Positions 1-8,682 of a DNA stretch of 64,000 bases are shown piece after piece. Origin of the DNA: Bacteroidales bacterium (lineage in GTDB: Bacteria > Bacteroidota > Bacteroidia > Bacteroidales > Muribaculaceae). The notes beneath the pieces are model-generated. The model was not told the DNA's origin and ran no database searches. It worked only from the letters and a program-made list of their open reading frames with translations. Made by a program: the position numbers and the translations under genes. Position 1 is the first letter of the stretch. Every line of letters starts with the position of its first letter. Location of the stretch: the NCBI GenBank assembly GCA_019416425.1, contig DXXK01000087.1, positions 13,877-77,876 on the forward strand. Direction: 5' to 3'.

Positions 1-283
1 ATTCCCATGCCACCCAGTCAGGAGTCTTGTTGTCGGGGTTGAAGGCCAGCCGGAATCCTTCGTAATCCTTGCGTACGCTTCCAGCCGGATGTCCCTTGAC
101 CAGATCCAGGTCGGAATACGTTCCTGTTGGAGCGGAAGCAGGCTGGCCGGACGCCTTGACCTCGACATCCTCTGGTTGTGATGGATCGCGGGGGACTTCC
201 TCACGGTTGCGTCTCTGGCCCAGGCCGTAGGCTATGATTATTGCTGCAGCCGCCACCATGAATATAACTGCGAATTTCTTCAT
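1..283 (-). CDS. DNA/RNA non-specific endonuclease, N-terminal part
   Basis: Only the first 94 residues lie in the window; the gene runs off the left edge. The product starts with a hydrophobic signal or membrane anchor (KKFAVIFMVAAAAIIIAYG), followed by a polar, proline-rich linker of about 40 residues. The last visible stretch, ending NPDNKTPDWVAWE, matches the start of the Endonuclease_NS (PF01223) fold, in which a similar strand (x-Y-N-x-x-x-x-x-P-x-W-V-A-Y-E-L-T) precedes the DRGH active site. The catalytic part is outside the window. It is probably a secreted or inner-membrane-anchored nuclease. The assignment rests on this short stretch. Confidence 0.7.
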   Translation of the reverse strand, partial: MKKFAVIFMVAAAAIIIAYGLGQRRNREEVPRDPSQPEDVEVKASGQPASAPTGTYSDLDLVKGHPAGSVRKDYEGFRLAFNPDNKTPDWVAWE

Positions 284-327
284 AACAGTGCAAAGTTACA
301 ATAAACGTACGATATATGCAATGAAAA

Positions 328-355
328 AACGGCTGCTCCCACCGGGGCAGCCGTT
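328..355 (-). terminator. Intrinsic terminator
   Basis: Arms AACGGCTGC (328-336) and GCAGCCGTT (347-355) form a 9-bp stem followed on the minus strand by a run of T (325-330). It ends the transcript of the large secreted protein gene just to its right. Confidence 0.8.
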
Positions 356-372
356 ACATTTCATGATCAGGG

Positions 373-3300
373 TTAGCGTATGCTGATCTTCAGTGAGCTG
401 CGGCTGCCTTCGGCGTCAACAGCGGTGACGATGTAGATTCCACCCTGGAGCTGATCCAGTGCCAGACGGTCGTTGCCCGACATCACGCATGCGCCGGCTG
501 TGCTGAATACATGGATCATGCAGCCTTCGGCGTAGACCTCGCGGCCATTGAAGCCCAGAACGTTCCTGGCGGCTACGGTATTCTCGATGCCGGTGGTGTT
601 GCCTTCGGTCACGGTTACTACGGCATGCGCGGTCTTGCCGTTGATTCCGCAAGTCAGGTTGGAAGTGCCGACCTTCAGACCCTTGACGGTAAGGAGTATG
701 TCGCCCTCGGGACCGAACTCCATGTTGCTGAGCCCGGCAACGCTCTCGTCGGAGAGGTCGCAGGTGAAACCTTCCAGCATCTCCTCAGTTATCTCGGCGC
801 CTACCAGCTTCAGGGATACGGCAGTCTCGGCGTTGACCTTTACGGTGACGTCAGCGGGTGTCAGCACCGGTATGCCGCCCTCGAAGTAGAGAGAGGGATA
901 GAACTGGTTTCCGGTCATGTTCCAGGGATTCTCGAAGTCGTAACCGTACATCCATCCCAGATCCTGGAAGAATGAGATACCGGTCTCGTCGGCAGCGACC
1001 GAGGCACCTTCGGTCGAGGAATGGTCTGTGGCCACACCCTCGTTACCGGCGGGAAGAGCCGCCACGGCATAGTTGTTCTGCAGCGCGGTCTCGGCGGGAG
1101 CGGGATCGCCGTAGATGGGATCGTAATTATCGGGGTCATAGCCGATTTCCTCGGGCCAGTCGTTTGCACTGGACCAACCCACAATGCGGTGCATGGTGTC
1201 GTTCTGGCCTTCATACTCCTCGTTACCGGCCTCACCGGAGAATGTCATGGAGGCGAGGTTGACATAGCAACCCTGGATGACAGCACCGGACTCGTCGCCT
1301 TCGCTCTCGCCATCGCCTGTCTCTTCGCCACTATCGCCATAGCTGCGCTCCAGCTTGCCGACTACGCCTCCCAATTTAGGACCGCCGCCCCATGTGGGAG
1401 CCTCGGTAGCCTCAAGCGAACCCTCGACGTGGCAGTTCTTGATTACGGAACGGGCCGAGCCGCCCACGACACCACCGACAGTGTTCTTGCCCTTGATGAC
1501 AGCGTCGACATGGCAGTCGGACAGGATACCGGCATTGCTGTTGGTGGAGCCTGCGATGCCGCCTACCTCCTGGGCGCCGATGATGCTGCCCTTGAAGGCG
1601 CAGGCACGGACGGTGGCCGAGGTCTTGGTATTCATGACGATACCACCGACACTGCTCTCGGGCGCGTTGATTTCGCCATGGAAGGAACTGTTCAGTATAC
1701 GGCTGTACAACGTGGCGTTGCCTACCAGGCCACCCACATCCTGGGACGAATTTACCTTACCTCCGTATACATGAACGTTCTCGACATGTCCGCATGTCAT
1801 GTTGCCTACCAGAATGCCCTGGGCATCCTTGGATGCATTCAGGACAGGATTCAGGAAATTGATGTTTGTCAGACGGGCCTCAGGCTTCTCCTCATCGCTG
1901 ACGTCCTGACGTGACATTGAGGGGAAGAGGGCGTACTCGTTCAGGACGAGATTGCTGATCAGGTGGTTTCGGCCATCGATGGAACCCTTGAAATCAAAGT
2001 TCTTCTGTGAGATGGCGTAACCGTCGGCATCGATGTCGTTAACCACGGCGTAATGGGCGTCCGGAGCGGCGGAAATCTGCTTAAGGCCACCGACGGTAGA
2101 GATCTGGTAAGGGTCGTCGACTGTGCCGGTACCGGCTTCGAAGGATACGAGAGGCAGGTCATAGCTGTCGAGGGAAATCTTCCAATCGGAGTTCTGGTAC
2201 ACTACAATCAGTTTGGGTTTGTCCCCGTTCAGGTTGGCCATAAAAACGTTGGCCAGGTTTCCTTTGACCTGATCGGGACCGGCTGTCAAGAGCGTACCCT
2301 TGGCCGGGTCGGTGCTTACCACCATGAGTTCCTCGATAAGTGCGTCGCTCTGGGCAGAGCGTCGTTTTACAAGGGCCATGTGCTCGATGGCGTCATCAAG
2401 ATTGAAGATGTAAGGGTCGAAGATGTCGTTGCCGGAGTAAACCTGAGCATACTCGACGCCGGTACCGAGGTCGATGTCGTCCGAGCCAACCAGAGATCCG
2501 GATTCGGGATCGACATAGATTACGCTGGTGTGAGTGTGGCCGTCGTCGGAGGAGGCTCCACGAGTCTGGGGTGCATAATATACATACTTGCCGTTGCGAG
2601 GAATGCGGTTTGTTTCGGCGGTCAGGGAGACATTGGGATTCTCCGGGTCCACATTCGCGTCGATCTCATGCTCGACAGCACCGGTAAGCTGGTTTACGAA
2701 ACGGAAGGTCATATTGTTGTCGGAATCGGCATCGATGAACATCACCTGAGGGTCAAAGCCCTTGATATCGGCCATGAAAGTTCCGCCGGTGGATCCCTGA
2801 GCCACCGAGAACTTAAGCTGCCCGTCGGCGGTCTGGCCCTGTGGAGCCGCGTTGTATGCCTCGTAATCGTAGGTGAAATCGTCGCCGCCACGGGTGGTGT
2901 GCGCACGGGTGATGAAGAGCACGGGCGAGCCGTCTGCGTTCACCTGGAAGTTCAGGTCATCGTTGTAGCTGAAATTTCCGAAGTACAGATAATAGAGGTC
3001 CTGTGCCGACGGGTTTAAGGGGAAAGTCGTGGTACAGTACTTATCGACGGTCGAGGCCCAGGAAGAAGCCGGAGCGAAAATGTCGACGATCAGCTCGTTG
3101 TCGGCAGTCGGATTCTCGTTCAAATAATCGTATGGATCCTCGTACCAGCAGTATTTCAGATGATTGACCGAGAAGAAAGGCTTGCCGTTGAATACATTTG
3201 CGATGAATGGAATGGCGTCTGCTCCGGCCATAGTGATTTCGGGGAAGCGGACGTCCACCACTGGGTCGCCCATTCCGGCGTATCCGGCAGCCTTGTATGT

Positions 3301-3969
3301 CTGGAACCGGTAGTCGGATGTATTCTCCACGCCGTTCACATCAGGAGTGACGGTTTCCTCGGTGGTCATGAACGTGATCCAGAACTTCTCGCTCCAGGCA
3401 TCCGTGGCGGAGTTGACTGCGGAACAGTAGTATCCGTCGAAAGCGGCGATGCGGTCGTTCTTGCCGATGGAGTACGCGTAGGTCCTGTACTTGTTGACGT
3501 AGGCGGTGGTGTTGAACGCCACGCCCATCATGATCTCGTAACTGTTGTCGAAATTGAAGAACTTCTGAGTCACGTCGGGACCGAGACTGAACTGAGCTAT
3601 CTTGGTCTCGCCTTCCTGGAGCTCGATAACATCCTCGACTGTGCCGACCAGATCGAACTTGTCGTCATAGACCGTAAGCTTGAAGCCCGTCATCACATTC
3701 TCGGAGTACGCGCCATGGTCGATGGTCTCGCCTTTGTACTCCAGTGTGTAGAACCATATCGCTCCCTTAGGACCGTTCAGGTATCCCGCGGCATCGGATG
3801 TAGGAAGGGATTGGGACTGCGCCGATGCCAGGGCGTTGCTTTTGAGACAGGCTTTAGCCTTGGGCGCGAATTGAAAGAGCCGTTCGGACTGCGTGGTTGC
3901 GGTCCTTGGAGCGGCTGATGCGCTGAGAGCGATCAGTGCCGCAGAGGCTCCGAGTAGAAATTTCCTCAT
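373..3969 (-). CDS. Secreted GLUG-repeat protein with sorting-type C-terminus
   Basis: A 1198-residue exported protein. Residues 1-19 are a signal peptide (basic start, LLGASAALIALSASAA). The middle third contains glycine-rich repeats spaced about 25 residues apart (VGGLVGN, VGGIVMN, VGGIAGS, VGGVVGG, LGGVVGK), the pattern of GLUG-type beta-helix repeats found in surface adhesins and lectin-like proteins. A beta-sandwich region follows (VTVKVNAETAVSLKLVG), and the last 70 residues (GREVYAEGCMIHVFSTAG ... GGIYIVTA ... SLKISIR) resemble type IX secretion system C-terminal sorting domains. An aspartate-rich N-terminal half has no family I recognise. It is monocistronic, with its own promoter and terminator. 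Likely cell surface or secreted; ligand unknown. Confidence 0.75.
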   Translation of the reverse strand: MRKFLLGASAALIALSASAAPRTATTQSERLFQFAPKAKACLKSNALASAQSQSLPTSDAAGYLNGPKGAIWFYTLEYKGETIDHGAYSENVMTGFKLTVYDDKFDLVGTVEDVIELQEGETKIAQFSLGPDVTQKFFNFDNSYEIMMGVAFNTTAYVNKYRTYAYSIGKNDRIAAFDGYYCSAVNSATDAWSEKFWITFMTTEETVTPDVNGVENTSDYRFQTYKAAGYAGMGDPVVDVRFPEITMAGADAIPFIANVFNGKPFFSVNHLKYCWYEDPYDYLNENPTADNELIVDIFAPASSWASTVDKYCTTTFPLNPSAQDLYYLYFGNFSYNDDLNFQVNADGSPVLFITRAHTTRGGDDFTYDYEAYNAAPQGQTADGQLKFSVAQGSTGGTFMADIKGFDPQVMFIDADSDNNMTFRFVNQLTGAVEHEIDANVDPENPNVSLTAETNRIPRNGKYVYYAPQTRGASSDDGHTHTSVIYVDPESGSLVGSDDIDLGTGVEYAQVYSGNDIFDPYIFNLDDAIEHMALVKRRSAQSDALIEELMVVSTDPAKGTLLTAGPDQVKGNLANVFMANLNGDKPKLIVVYQNSDWKISLDSYDLPLVSFEAGTGTVDDPYQISTVGGLKQISAAPDAHYAVVNDIDADGYAISQKNFDFKGSIDGRNHLISNLVLNEYALFPSMSRQDVSDEEKPEARLTNINFLNPVLNASKDAQGILVGNMTCGHVENVHVYGGKVNSSQDVGGLVGNATLYSRILNSSFHGEINAPESSVGGIVMNTKTSATVRACAFKGSIIGAQEVGGIAGSTNSNAGILSDCHVDAVIKGKNTVGGVVGGSARSVIKNCHVEGSLEATEAPTWGGGPKLGGVVGKLERSYGDSGEETGDGESEGDESGAVIQGCYVNLASMTFSGEAGNEEYEGQNDTMHRIVGWSSANDWPEEIGYDPDNYDPIYGDPAPAETALQNNYAVAALPAGNEGVATDHSSTEGASVAADETGISFFQDLGWMYGYDFENPWNMTGNQFYPSLYFEGGIPVLTPADVTVKVNAETAVSLKLVGAEITEEMLEGFTCDLSDESVAGLSNMEFGPEGDILLTVKGLKVGTSNLTCGINGKTAHAVVTVTEGNTTGIENTVAARNVLGFNGREVYAEGCMIHVFSTAGACVMSGNDRLALDQLQGGIYIVTAVDAEGSRSSLKISIR

Positions 3970-4056
3970 GTGAAGTTGTTATTGGTGTTTTGTTTTGATT
4001 GGCGTTAGTGAAAGACAGGGTAAATGGACATCTGTCCACTGTTTTCCTATCCGTTG

Positions 4057-4064
4057 CAAAATTA
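4057..4064 (-). promoter_or_regulatory. Bacteroidetes-type promoter -7 element
   Basis: TAATTTTG on the minus strand matches TAnnTTTG and lies about 90 bases upstream of the large secreted protein's start. No clear TTTG -33 element was seen at the normal distance. Confidence 0.5.
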
Positions 4065-4169
4065 ATACAAATTTTATACTTTTCATAACTTTTGTGATAT
4101 TTTTTTGAAAAGAAGTGGGATTTTTTTATGTTCCTGAGTGAGATGCCCTGAGAACAAGGGGCAAATATA

Positions 4170-4201
4170 GTTGCGTATTTCGCAAGGATTTCGTAATTTT
4201 G
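4170..4201 (+). promoter_or_regulatory. Promoter of pepT-miaA
   Basis: GTTG at 4170-4173 and TAATTTTG at 4194-4201 are separated by 20 bases, the Bacteroidetes sigma-ABfr layout. Predicted start of transcription near 4208 excludes the upstream in-frame start at 4171 and supports the pepT start at 4267. Confidence 0.65.
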
Positions 4202-4266
4202 TAGAAATAAGAACAAGGCCAGAGCGCGTGGGACAGCACGCTGTGGCAAGCAAATATGAGATAAGC

Positions 4267-5484
4267 ATGACAGTAACCGACCGATTTTTGGACTTTGTGA
4301 AGTACGACACACAAAGTGACGAATTGACCAACATGACTCCGTCGTCGCCCGGACAGATGGAGTTCGCGCAATACCTTAAGAGCGTGGTCCAGAGGATGGG
4401 CCTGGAGGACGTAGACCTTGACGACAACGGTTACCTGATGGCCACGTTGCCGGCCAACACGGACAAGGCCGTTCCCACCATCGGCTTCATCGCCCACATG
4501 GACACGAGTCCCGACATGTCGGGCAAGCATGTAAAGCCCCGCATAGTCAAGAGCTATAACGGCGAAATCATCGCGCTGAACGACGAGTACAGCCTGGATC
4601 CGTACCAGTTCCCTGAGATGCTGAACTATCTGGGCCAGGACCTCATCGTGACCGACGGCAGCACGCTGCTTGGCGCGGACGACAAGGCCGGCATCGCCGA
4701 GATCCTGACAGCGGTTGAGTATCTTCAGAACCATCCTGATGTGAAGCACGGCAAGATCCGCATCGCCTTCAACCCCGACGAGGAGATCGGACTGGGCGCG
4801 CACAAGTTCGATGTGGATAAGTTCGGCTGCGCGTTCGCCTACACCATGGACGGCGGGGCGGTCGGCGAGCTGGAGTACGAGAACTTCAACGCCGCGCAGG
4901 CCAAGGTGACCATCAAGGGCCGCAACGTCCATCCCGGCTACGCCAAGCACAAGATGGTTAACTCCATCCGCGTGGCCAACAACTTCATGGCTATGCTGCC
5001 GCGCTGGGAGACCCCCGAGCATACGGAGGGTTACGAGGGCTTCTATCACCTGGTTGGCATCAACGGCACGGTGGAGGAGACCACGCTGACCTACATAATC
5101 CGCGACCACGACCGCAAGCGCTTCGAGAGCCGCAAGAAGGAGATCGAGCACCTGGTACGCAAGACCAACACCGAGTTTCCCGGCTGCTGCACGGTGGAGA
5201 TCAAGGACCAGTACTACAACATGCGCGAGAAGATCGAGCCGGTGATGGAGATTATAGAACACGTTGAGCAGGCCATGCGCGAGGCGGGACTGGAGCCTAA
5301 GGTACAGCCCATCCGCGGCGGTACGGACGGCGCCCAGCTGTCGTTCAAGGGCCTTCCGTGTCCCAACATCTTCGCCGGCGGCGAGAACTTCCACGGCCGC
5401 TTCGAGTATGTGCCCGTCCAGTCGATGGAGAAGGCTACGGAGACCATCGTGAACATCTGCAGGATCGTGGCGGAGAAGGCATGA
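4267..5484 (+). CDS. pepT: Peptidase T (tripeptide aminopeptidase)
   Basis: A cytoplasmic M20B zinc peptidase of 405 residues, the normal family length, that removes the N-terminal residue from tripeptides. Metal and catalytic residues are visible: H77-x-D79 in HMDTSPD, D138-D139 in LGADDKAG, E172-E173 in PDEEIG, and the C-terminal GGENFHGRFEYVP stretch that holds the last metal-binding histidine. The start chosen (MTVTDRFLDF) is where family members begin; an upstream in-frame ATG lies before the predicted transcription start. Its stop overlaps the start of miaA by 4 bases (ATGA), so the two are translationally coupled. Confidence 0.95.
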   Translation: MTVTDRFLDFVKYDTQSDELTNMTPSSPGQMEFAQYLKSVVQRMGLEDVDLDDNGYLMATLPANTDKAVPTIGFIAHMDTSPDMSGKHVKPRIVKSYNGEIIALNDEYSLDPYQFPEMLNYLGQDLIVTDGSTLLGADDKAGIAEILTAVEYLQNHPDVKHGKIRIAFNPDEEIGLGAHKFDVDKFGCAFAYTMDGGAVGELEYENFNAAQAKVTIKGRNVHPGYAKHKMVNSIRVANNFMAMLPRWETPEHTEGYEGFYHLVGINGTVEETTLTYIIRDHDRKRFESRKKEIEHLVRKTNTEFPGCCTVEIKDQYYNMREKIEPVMEIIEHVEQAMREAGLEPKVQPIRGGTDGAQLSFKGLPCPNIFAGGENFHGRFEYVPVQSMEKATETIVNICRIVAEKA

Positions 5485-6374
5485 CAGCTGACAAGCCGAC
5501 ATTATATGTAATCACAGGGCCGACTGCCTCAGGCAAGTCGGCCCTTGCCATCGAAACGGCGTTGCGGTTAGGTACGGAGGTGATCAACGCCGACAGCCGC
5601 CAGGTGTATAGGGGCATACCGATAGTCACGGCGATGCCGACGGCCGACGAGCGTGCGGCGGTCCGGCACCATCTGCTGGACTTCCTGCCGCTTACGGAGT
5701 ACTACAGCGCGGCGCGGTTCGAGGAGGATGCGCTTCGTGTGGCGGAAGATCTGATGGGGCGTTACGGAGCGGCTGTGGTATGCGGCGGCTCGATGATGTA
5801 CGTGGACGCCCTGTGCCACGGCATCGACGAGCTGCCTACGGTCCCCGACGCCGTCCGTTCCGGACTGATGCGGGAGCATGCCGAGCTTGGCGACGAATGG
5901 CTTCTGGGCGAGCTGGAGCGTCTGGATCCGGAATACTACGCTGCTGTGGATCGCCGGAACATGAAGCGGGTGTTCCATGCGGTGGAGATAATCCGCGCGT
6001 CGGGACGCACCTACACGTCGCAACGCACCGGGACGCGTAAGGAACGCGAGTTCCGAGTGGAGAAGATTATGATCGACATGCCGCGTGATGTGCTGTTCGA
6101 CCGCATCAACCGCCGAGTGGACATGATGGTTGAGGCCGGACTGGAGGAAGAGGCGCGACGCGTGTATTCACAGCGGCATCTCAATTCGCTGAACACAGTT
6201 GGGCTGAAGGAGATGTTCGCTTGGTTCGACGGGACGATGGACCGCCATACGGCCATAGAACGCATCAAGAAGAACACCCGCGTATATGCCAAGAAGCAGC
6301 TGACGTGGTGGGCACGCGATCCGGAAATCAAGCGGATTACTCCTCGTGGTCCGATCGGCGGACGCTGCGAGTAG
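5481..6374 (+). CDS. miaA: tRNA dimethylallyltransferase
   Basis: Transfers the dimethylallyl group to N6 of A37 in tRNAs that read codons starting with U. The 297-residue protein has the P-loop GPTASGKS at residues 13-20, the NADSRQVYRG motif that binds the tRNA anticodon loop, and the C-terminal LNTVGLKEMF and TRVYAKKQLTWW motifs. The start overlaps the pepT stop by 4 bases. The 3' end overlaps the convergent YitT-family gene by 38 bases. Confidence 0.95.
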   Translation: MTADKPTLYVITGPTASGKSALAIETALRLGTEVINADSRQVYRGIPIVTAMPTADERAAVRHHLLDFLPLTEYYSAARFEEDALRVAEDLMGRYGAAVVCGGSMMYVDALCHGIDELPTVPDAVRSGLMREHAELGDEWLLGELERLDPEYYAAVDRRNMKRVFHAVEIIRASGRTYTSQRTGTRKEREFRVEKIMIDMPRDVLFDRINRRVDMMVEAGLEEEARRVYSQRHLNSLNTVGLKEMFAWFDGTMDRHTAIERIKKNTRVYAKKQLTWWARDPEIKRITPRGPIGGRCE

Positions 6375-7371
6375 GGGTGGTCAACGAGGCGTCGTCGCTG
6401 GGCATGACGGGATGACCCTGCGACTTGTACTTCTTCATCTTGATCTTGACATGGTCGAAACCTTTGCCGTAGACGCCGTTGACAGCGCCCTGGCTGACGA
6501 AGGCATCCTCGTCGATGCTCTTGATGATACGGAAGATGGTTATGGACTCAATCTTGCGGCAATACACCATCAGCACCTTGTGCTCATGCTTGGTGTACCA
6601 TCCCATGCCGTCCAGGACGGTCACGCCGCGGTGGGCCTCCTCCAGGATCTTGTCGGCGATTTCCTCCCACTTGGGCGAGAAGATCAGGAACTGGGTTGCC
6701 TTGCGGTTGCCGTTGATGATCTGGTCGGTGACGTAGCTTGCGATGAAAGTGATCATGATACCATAGACGATTGTGGGTATACGTGCCTCGATTCGGTCCT
6801 GGATTGAGCCGTCAAAGGGGAGAAAGATGGAACAGCTCACGATCGTCAGGTCGACATAGACCATGGTGCGGCCTATGCTGACGTTGCTTACCTTGGACAC
6901 CATGGCGGCCACGATATCGGTACCGCCGGATGAACCGTTATGGATGAAAGCCGTTCCGATTCCGACGCCGCACATTATACCGCCGAGAGTCACGCTGACC
7001 ACAGTGTCGGGGACCAGAGGATGTTCCATGCTCATGAATATTCCCTCGGTAGCACCGATGCCCAGAGCCACGACGGTGACACCGAAGATGGTGCGGAGCA
7101 CGAACTGCTTGCCCACCAGTCTGTAGGCGAATGCGAGAAGCAGTAGGTTGCAGGCGTAGGAAGTTATGGCTACGGGAATCATGCCGTCTGTTGCGAAGTA
7201 CACCAGGGTGCCCACACCCGACAGGCCGCCCATGACGATGTGGTGTGGCAATATCAAAGCCGTGAATGCAACGCAGTACAGCAAGAGACCGAAGATTATG
7301 GCTATATAATCCTTGGAGTTGACAAGCAGCGAATTATAGTTCGGCTTGCGTTTTGGGGAGAGAATGCTCAT
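6337..7371 (-). CDS. YitT family membrane protein
   Basis: A 344-residue inner-membrane protein with an N-terminal block of about five to six hydrophobic helices (IIFGLLLYCVAFTALILP, TSYACNLLLLAFAYRL, TIFGVTVVALGIGA and others), the glycine-rich motifs VMGGLSGVGTLVYFATDG and NGSSGGTDI typical of the YitT family, and a soluble C-terminal DUF2179 domain from about residue 235 (FSPKWEEIADKILEEAHRGVT). The transport substrate is not established. It lies 58 bases after the SpmAB-like gene and is probably its last operon partner. Its 3' end is antisense to miaA. Confidence 0.88.
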   Translation of the reverse strand: MSILSPKRKPNYNSLLVNSKDYIAIIFGLLLYCVAFTALILPHHIVMGGLSGVGTLVYFATDGMIPVAITSYACNLLLLAFAYRLVGKQFVLRTIFGVTVVALGIGATEGIFMSMEHPLVPDTVVSVTLGGIMCGVGIGTAFIHNGSSGGTDIVAAMVSKVSNVSIGRTMVYVDLTIVSCSIFLPFDGSIQDRIEARIPTIVYGIMITFIASYVTDQIINGNRKATQFLIFSPKWEEIADKILEEAHRGVTVLDGMGWYTKHEHKVLMVYCRKIESITIFRIIKSIDEDAFVSQGAVNGVYGKGFDHVKIKMKKYKSQGHPVMPSDDASLTTPTRSVRRSDHEE

Positions 7372-7429
7372 AGGAATTGGTTCATTTTTTGAGTTGAACT
7401 TATAGGGATTTAATCGAGGTTAATTGGGG

Positions 7430-8659
7430 TTAACTCCAGAATATGTATGCGATTATCACTGCGGCGACGGCACCGGTGATGTCGGCCAGCAGGGCGTATC
7501 CGGCGGCATAACGGGTCTTTGATACGCCGACGGACCCGAAGTAGACCGCCAGGATATAGAATGTCGTGTCGGTAGATCCGCGCACTGCGGCAGCCAGCTT
7601 TGAGACGAAAGCGTCGGCGCCGTTGGCGTGCATCACGTCGAGCATCATGGCGCAGCTTCCACTGCCGCTCAGGGGTTTCATCAGCATTGTCGGCAACGCT
7701 CCGACCCACTGCGTGTCGAAACCCATCCAGGCGACTGCGTTCTCGACGCCACCGGTGATGATGTCCAGGGCACCGGAGGCCCGGAACATTCCGATGGCCA
7801 CCAGAATGGCCACCAGGTAGGGGATGATCATCACGGCGGTCTTGAAGCCCTCCTTGGCCCCCTCGATGAAGACATCGTAGACGCGCAGGCGCTTCTTGAT
7901 GCCGGCTCCGATGAAGGCGATGATGACGCAGAACAGGATGAAGTTGGCTCCGAACGTGCTGTAGAGCGCGACCTTGTCGTTTGGCAGCGAGCTGAAGAAC
8001 CATGTGATTCCGGCCACCACCGCCGCGATGCCTGCCAGCCATCCCAATATGACCCTGTCCATCCGTATTCGTTGCTTGACACACAGTGCCGAAAGTCCGA
8101 CAATCGTGGCGATGGCCGTGGCGATCAGGATGGGGATGAATATGTCTGTCGGGTTTGCGGCCCCTCCCTGCGCCCGGTACATCATGATGCTGATTGGCAC
8201 CAGACAGAGTCCGGAGCTGTTCAGCACCAGGAACATGATCATGGCGTCCGTGGCGGTGTCCTTTTGCTTGTTGAGGGTCTGCATCTCCTGCATGGCCTTC
8301 AGACCCATCGGAGTGGCGGCGTTATCCAGTCCCAGCATATTGGCCGAGATGTTCATGAAGATGGCACCCATGGCCGGATGACCCTTGGGGATGCCGGGGA
8401 ACAGCCGTGAGAAGAAAGGACTTATGAGACGCCCGAAGAACTCGATGACACCGGCCCTCTCGCCGATCTTCATGATACCCAGCCACAGGGCCAGAACGCC
8501 CGTCAGACCGATGGAGACCTCGAAAGCGAAAGCCGCCTGGTCGAACGATGCGTTCATGACTCGGCTCCAGACCTCCAGGTCACCGTTGAACAGGGTCTGT
8601 CCCAGCGCCATCATAAACGCCAGGGCAAAGAACGCGATCCAGATCCAGTTCAGAACCAT
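7430..8659 (-). CDS. SpmA-SpmB fusion, nucleoside-recognition membrane protein
   Basis: A 409-residue integral membrane protein with two Gate (nucleoside recognition) halves. Residues 1-210 resemble SpmA (FFGRLISPFFSRLFPGIPKG, NISANMLGLDNAATPMGLKAM). Residues 250-409 resemble SpmB (PYLVAILVAIGMFRASGA, PLSGSGSCAMMLDV, RGSTDTTFYILAVYFGS). In spore formers the halves are separate genes and help dehydrate the spore core; this lineage does not sporulate, so the role here must be another one, probably transport. It starts 23 bases after trpS and is likely co-transcribed with it. Confidence 0.88.
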   Translation of the reverse strand: MVLNWIWIAFFALAFMMALGQTLFNGDLEVWSRVMNASFDQAAFAFEVSIGLTGVLALWLGIMKIGERAGVIEFFGRLISPFFSRLFPGIPKGHPAMGAIFMNISANMLGLDNAATPMGLKAMQEMQTLNKQKDTATDAMIMFLVLNSSGLCLVPISIMMYRAQGGAANPTDIFIPILIATAIATIVGLSALCVKQRIRMDRVILGWLAGIAAVVAGITWFFSSLPNDKVALYSTFGANFILFCVIIAFIGAGIKKRLRVYDVFIEGAKEGFKTAVMIIPYLVAILVAIGMFRASGALDIITGGVENAVAWMGFDTQWVGALPTMLMKPLSGSGSCAMMLDVMHANGADAFVSKLAAAVRGSTDTTFYILAVYFGSVGVSKTRYAAGYALLADITGAVAAVIIAYIFWS

Positions 8660-8682
8660 CGGCCGGGAACAGTGTCGGGATA

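Noticed and set aside
1021..1914. 297-residue plus-strand frame inside the secreted repeat protein
   Set aside because: Low-complexity valine/glycine composition mirrors the repeat gene on the other strand; no promoter or ribosome binding site.
4126..5502. 458-residue open frame antisense to pepT
   Set aside because: It is a shadow of the clearly homologous pepT frame; it also has no plausible start region.
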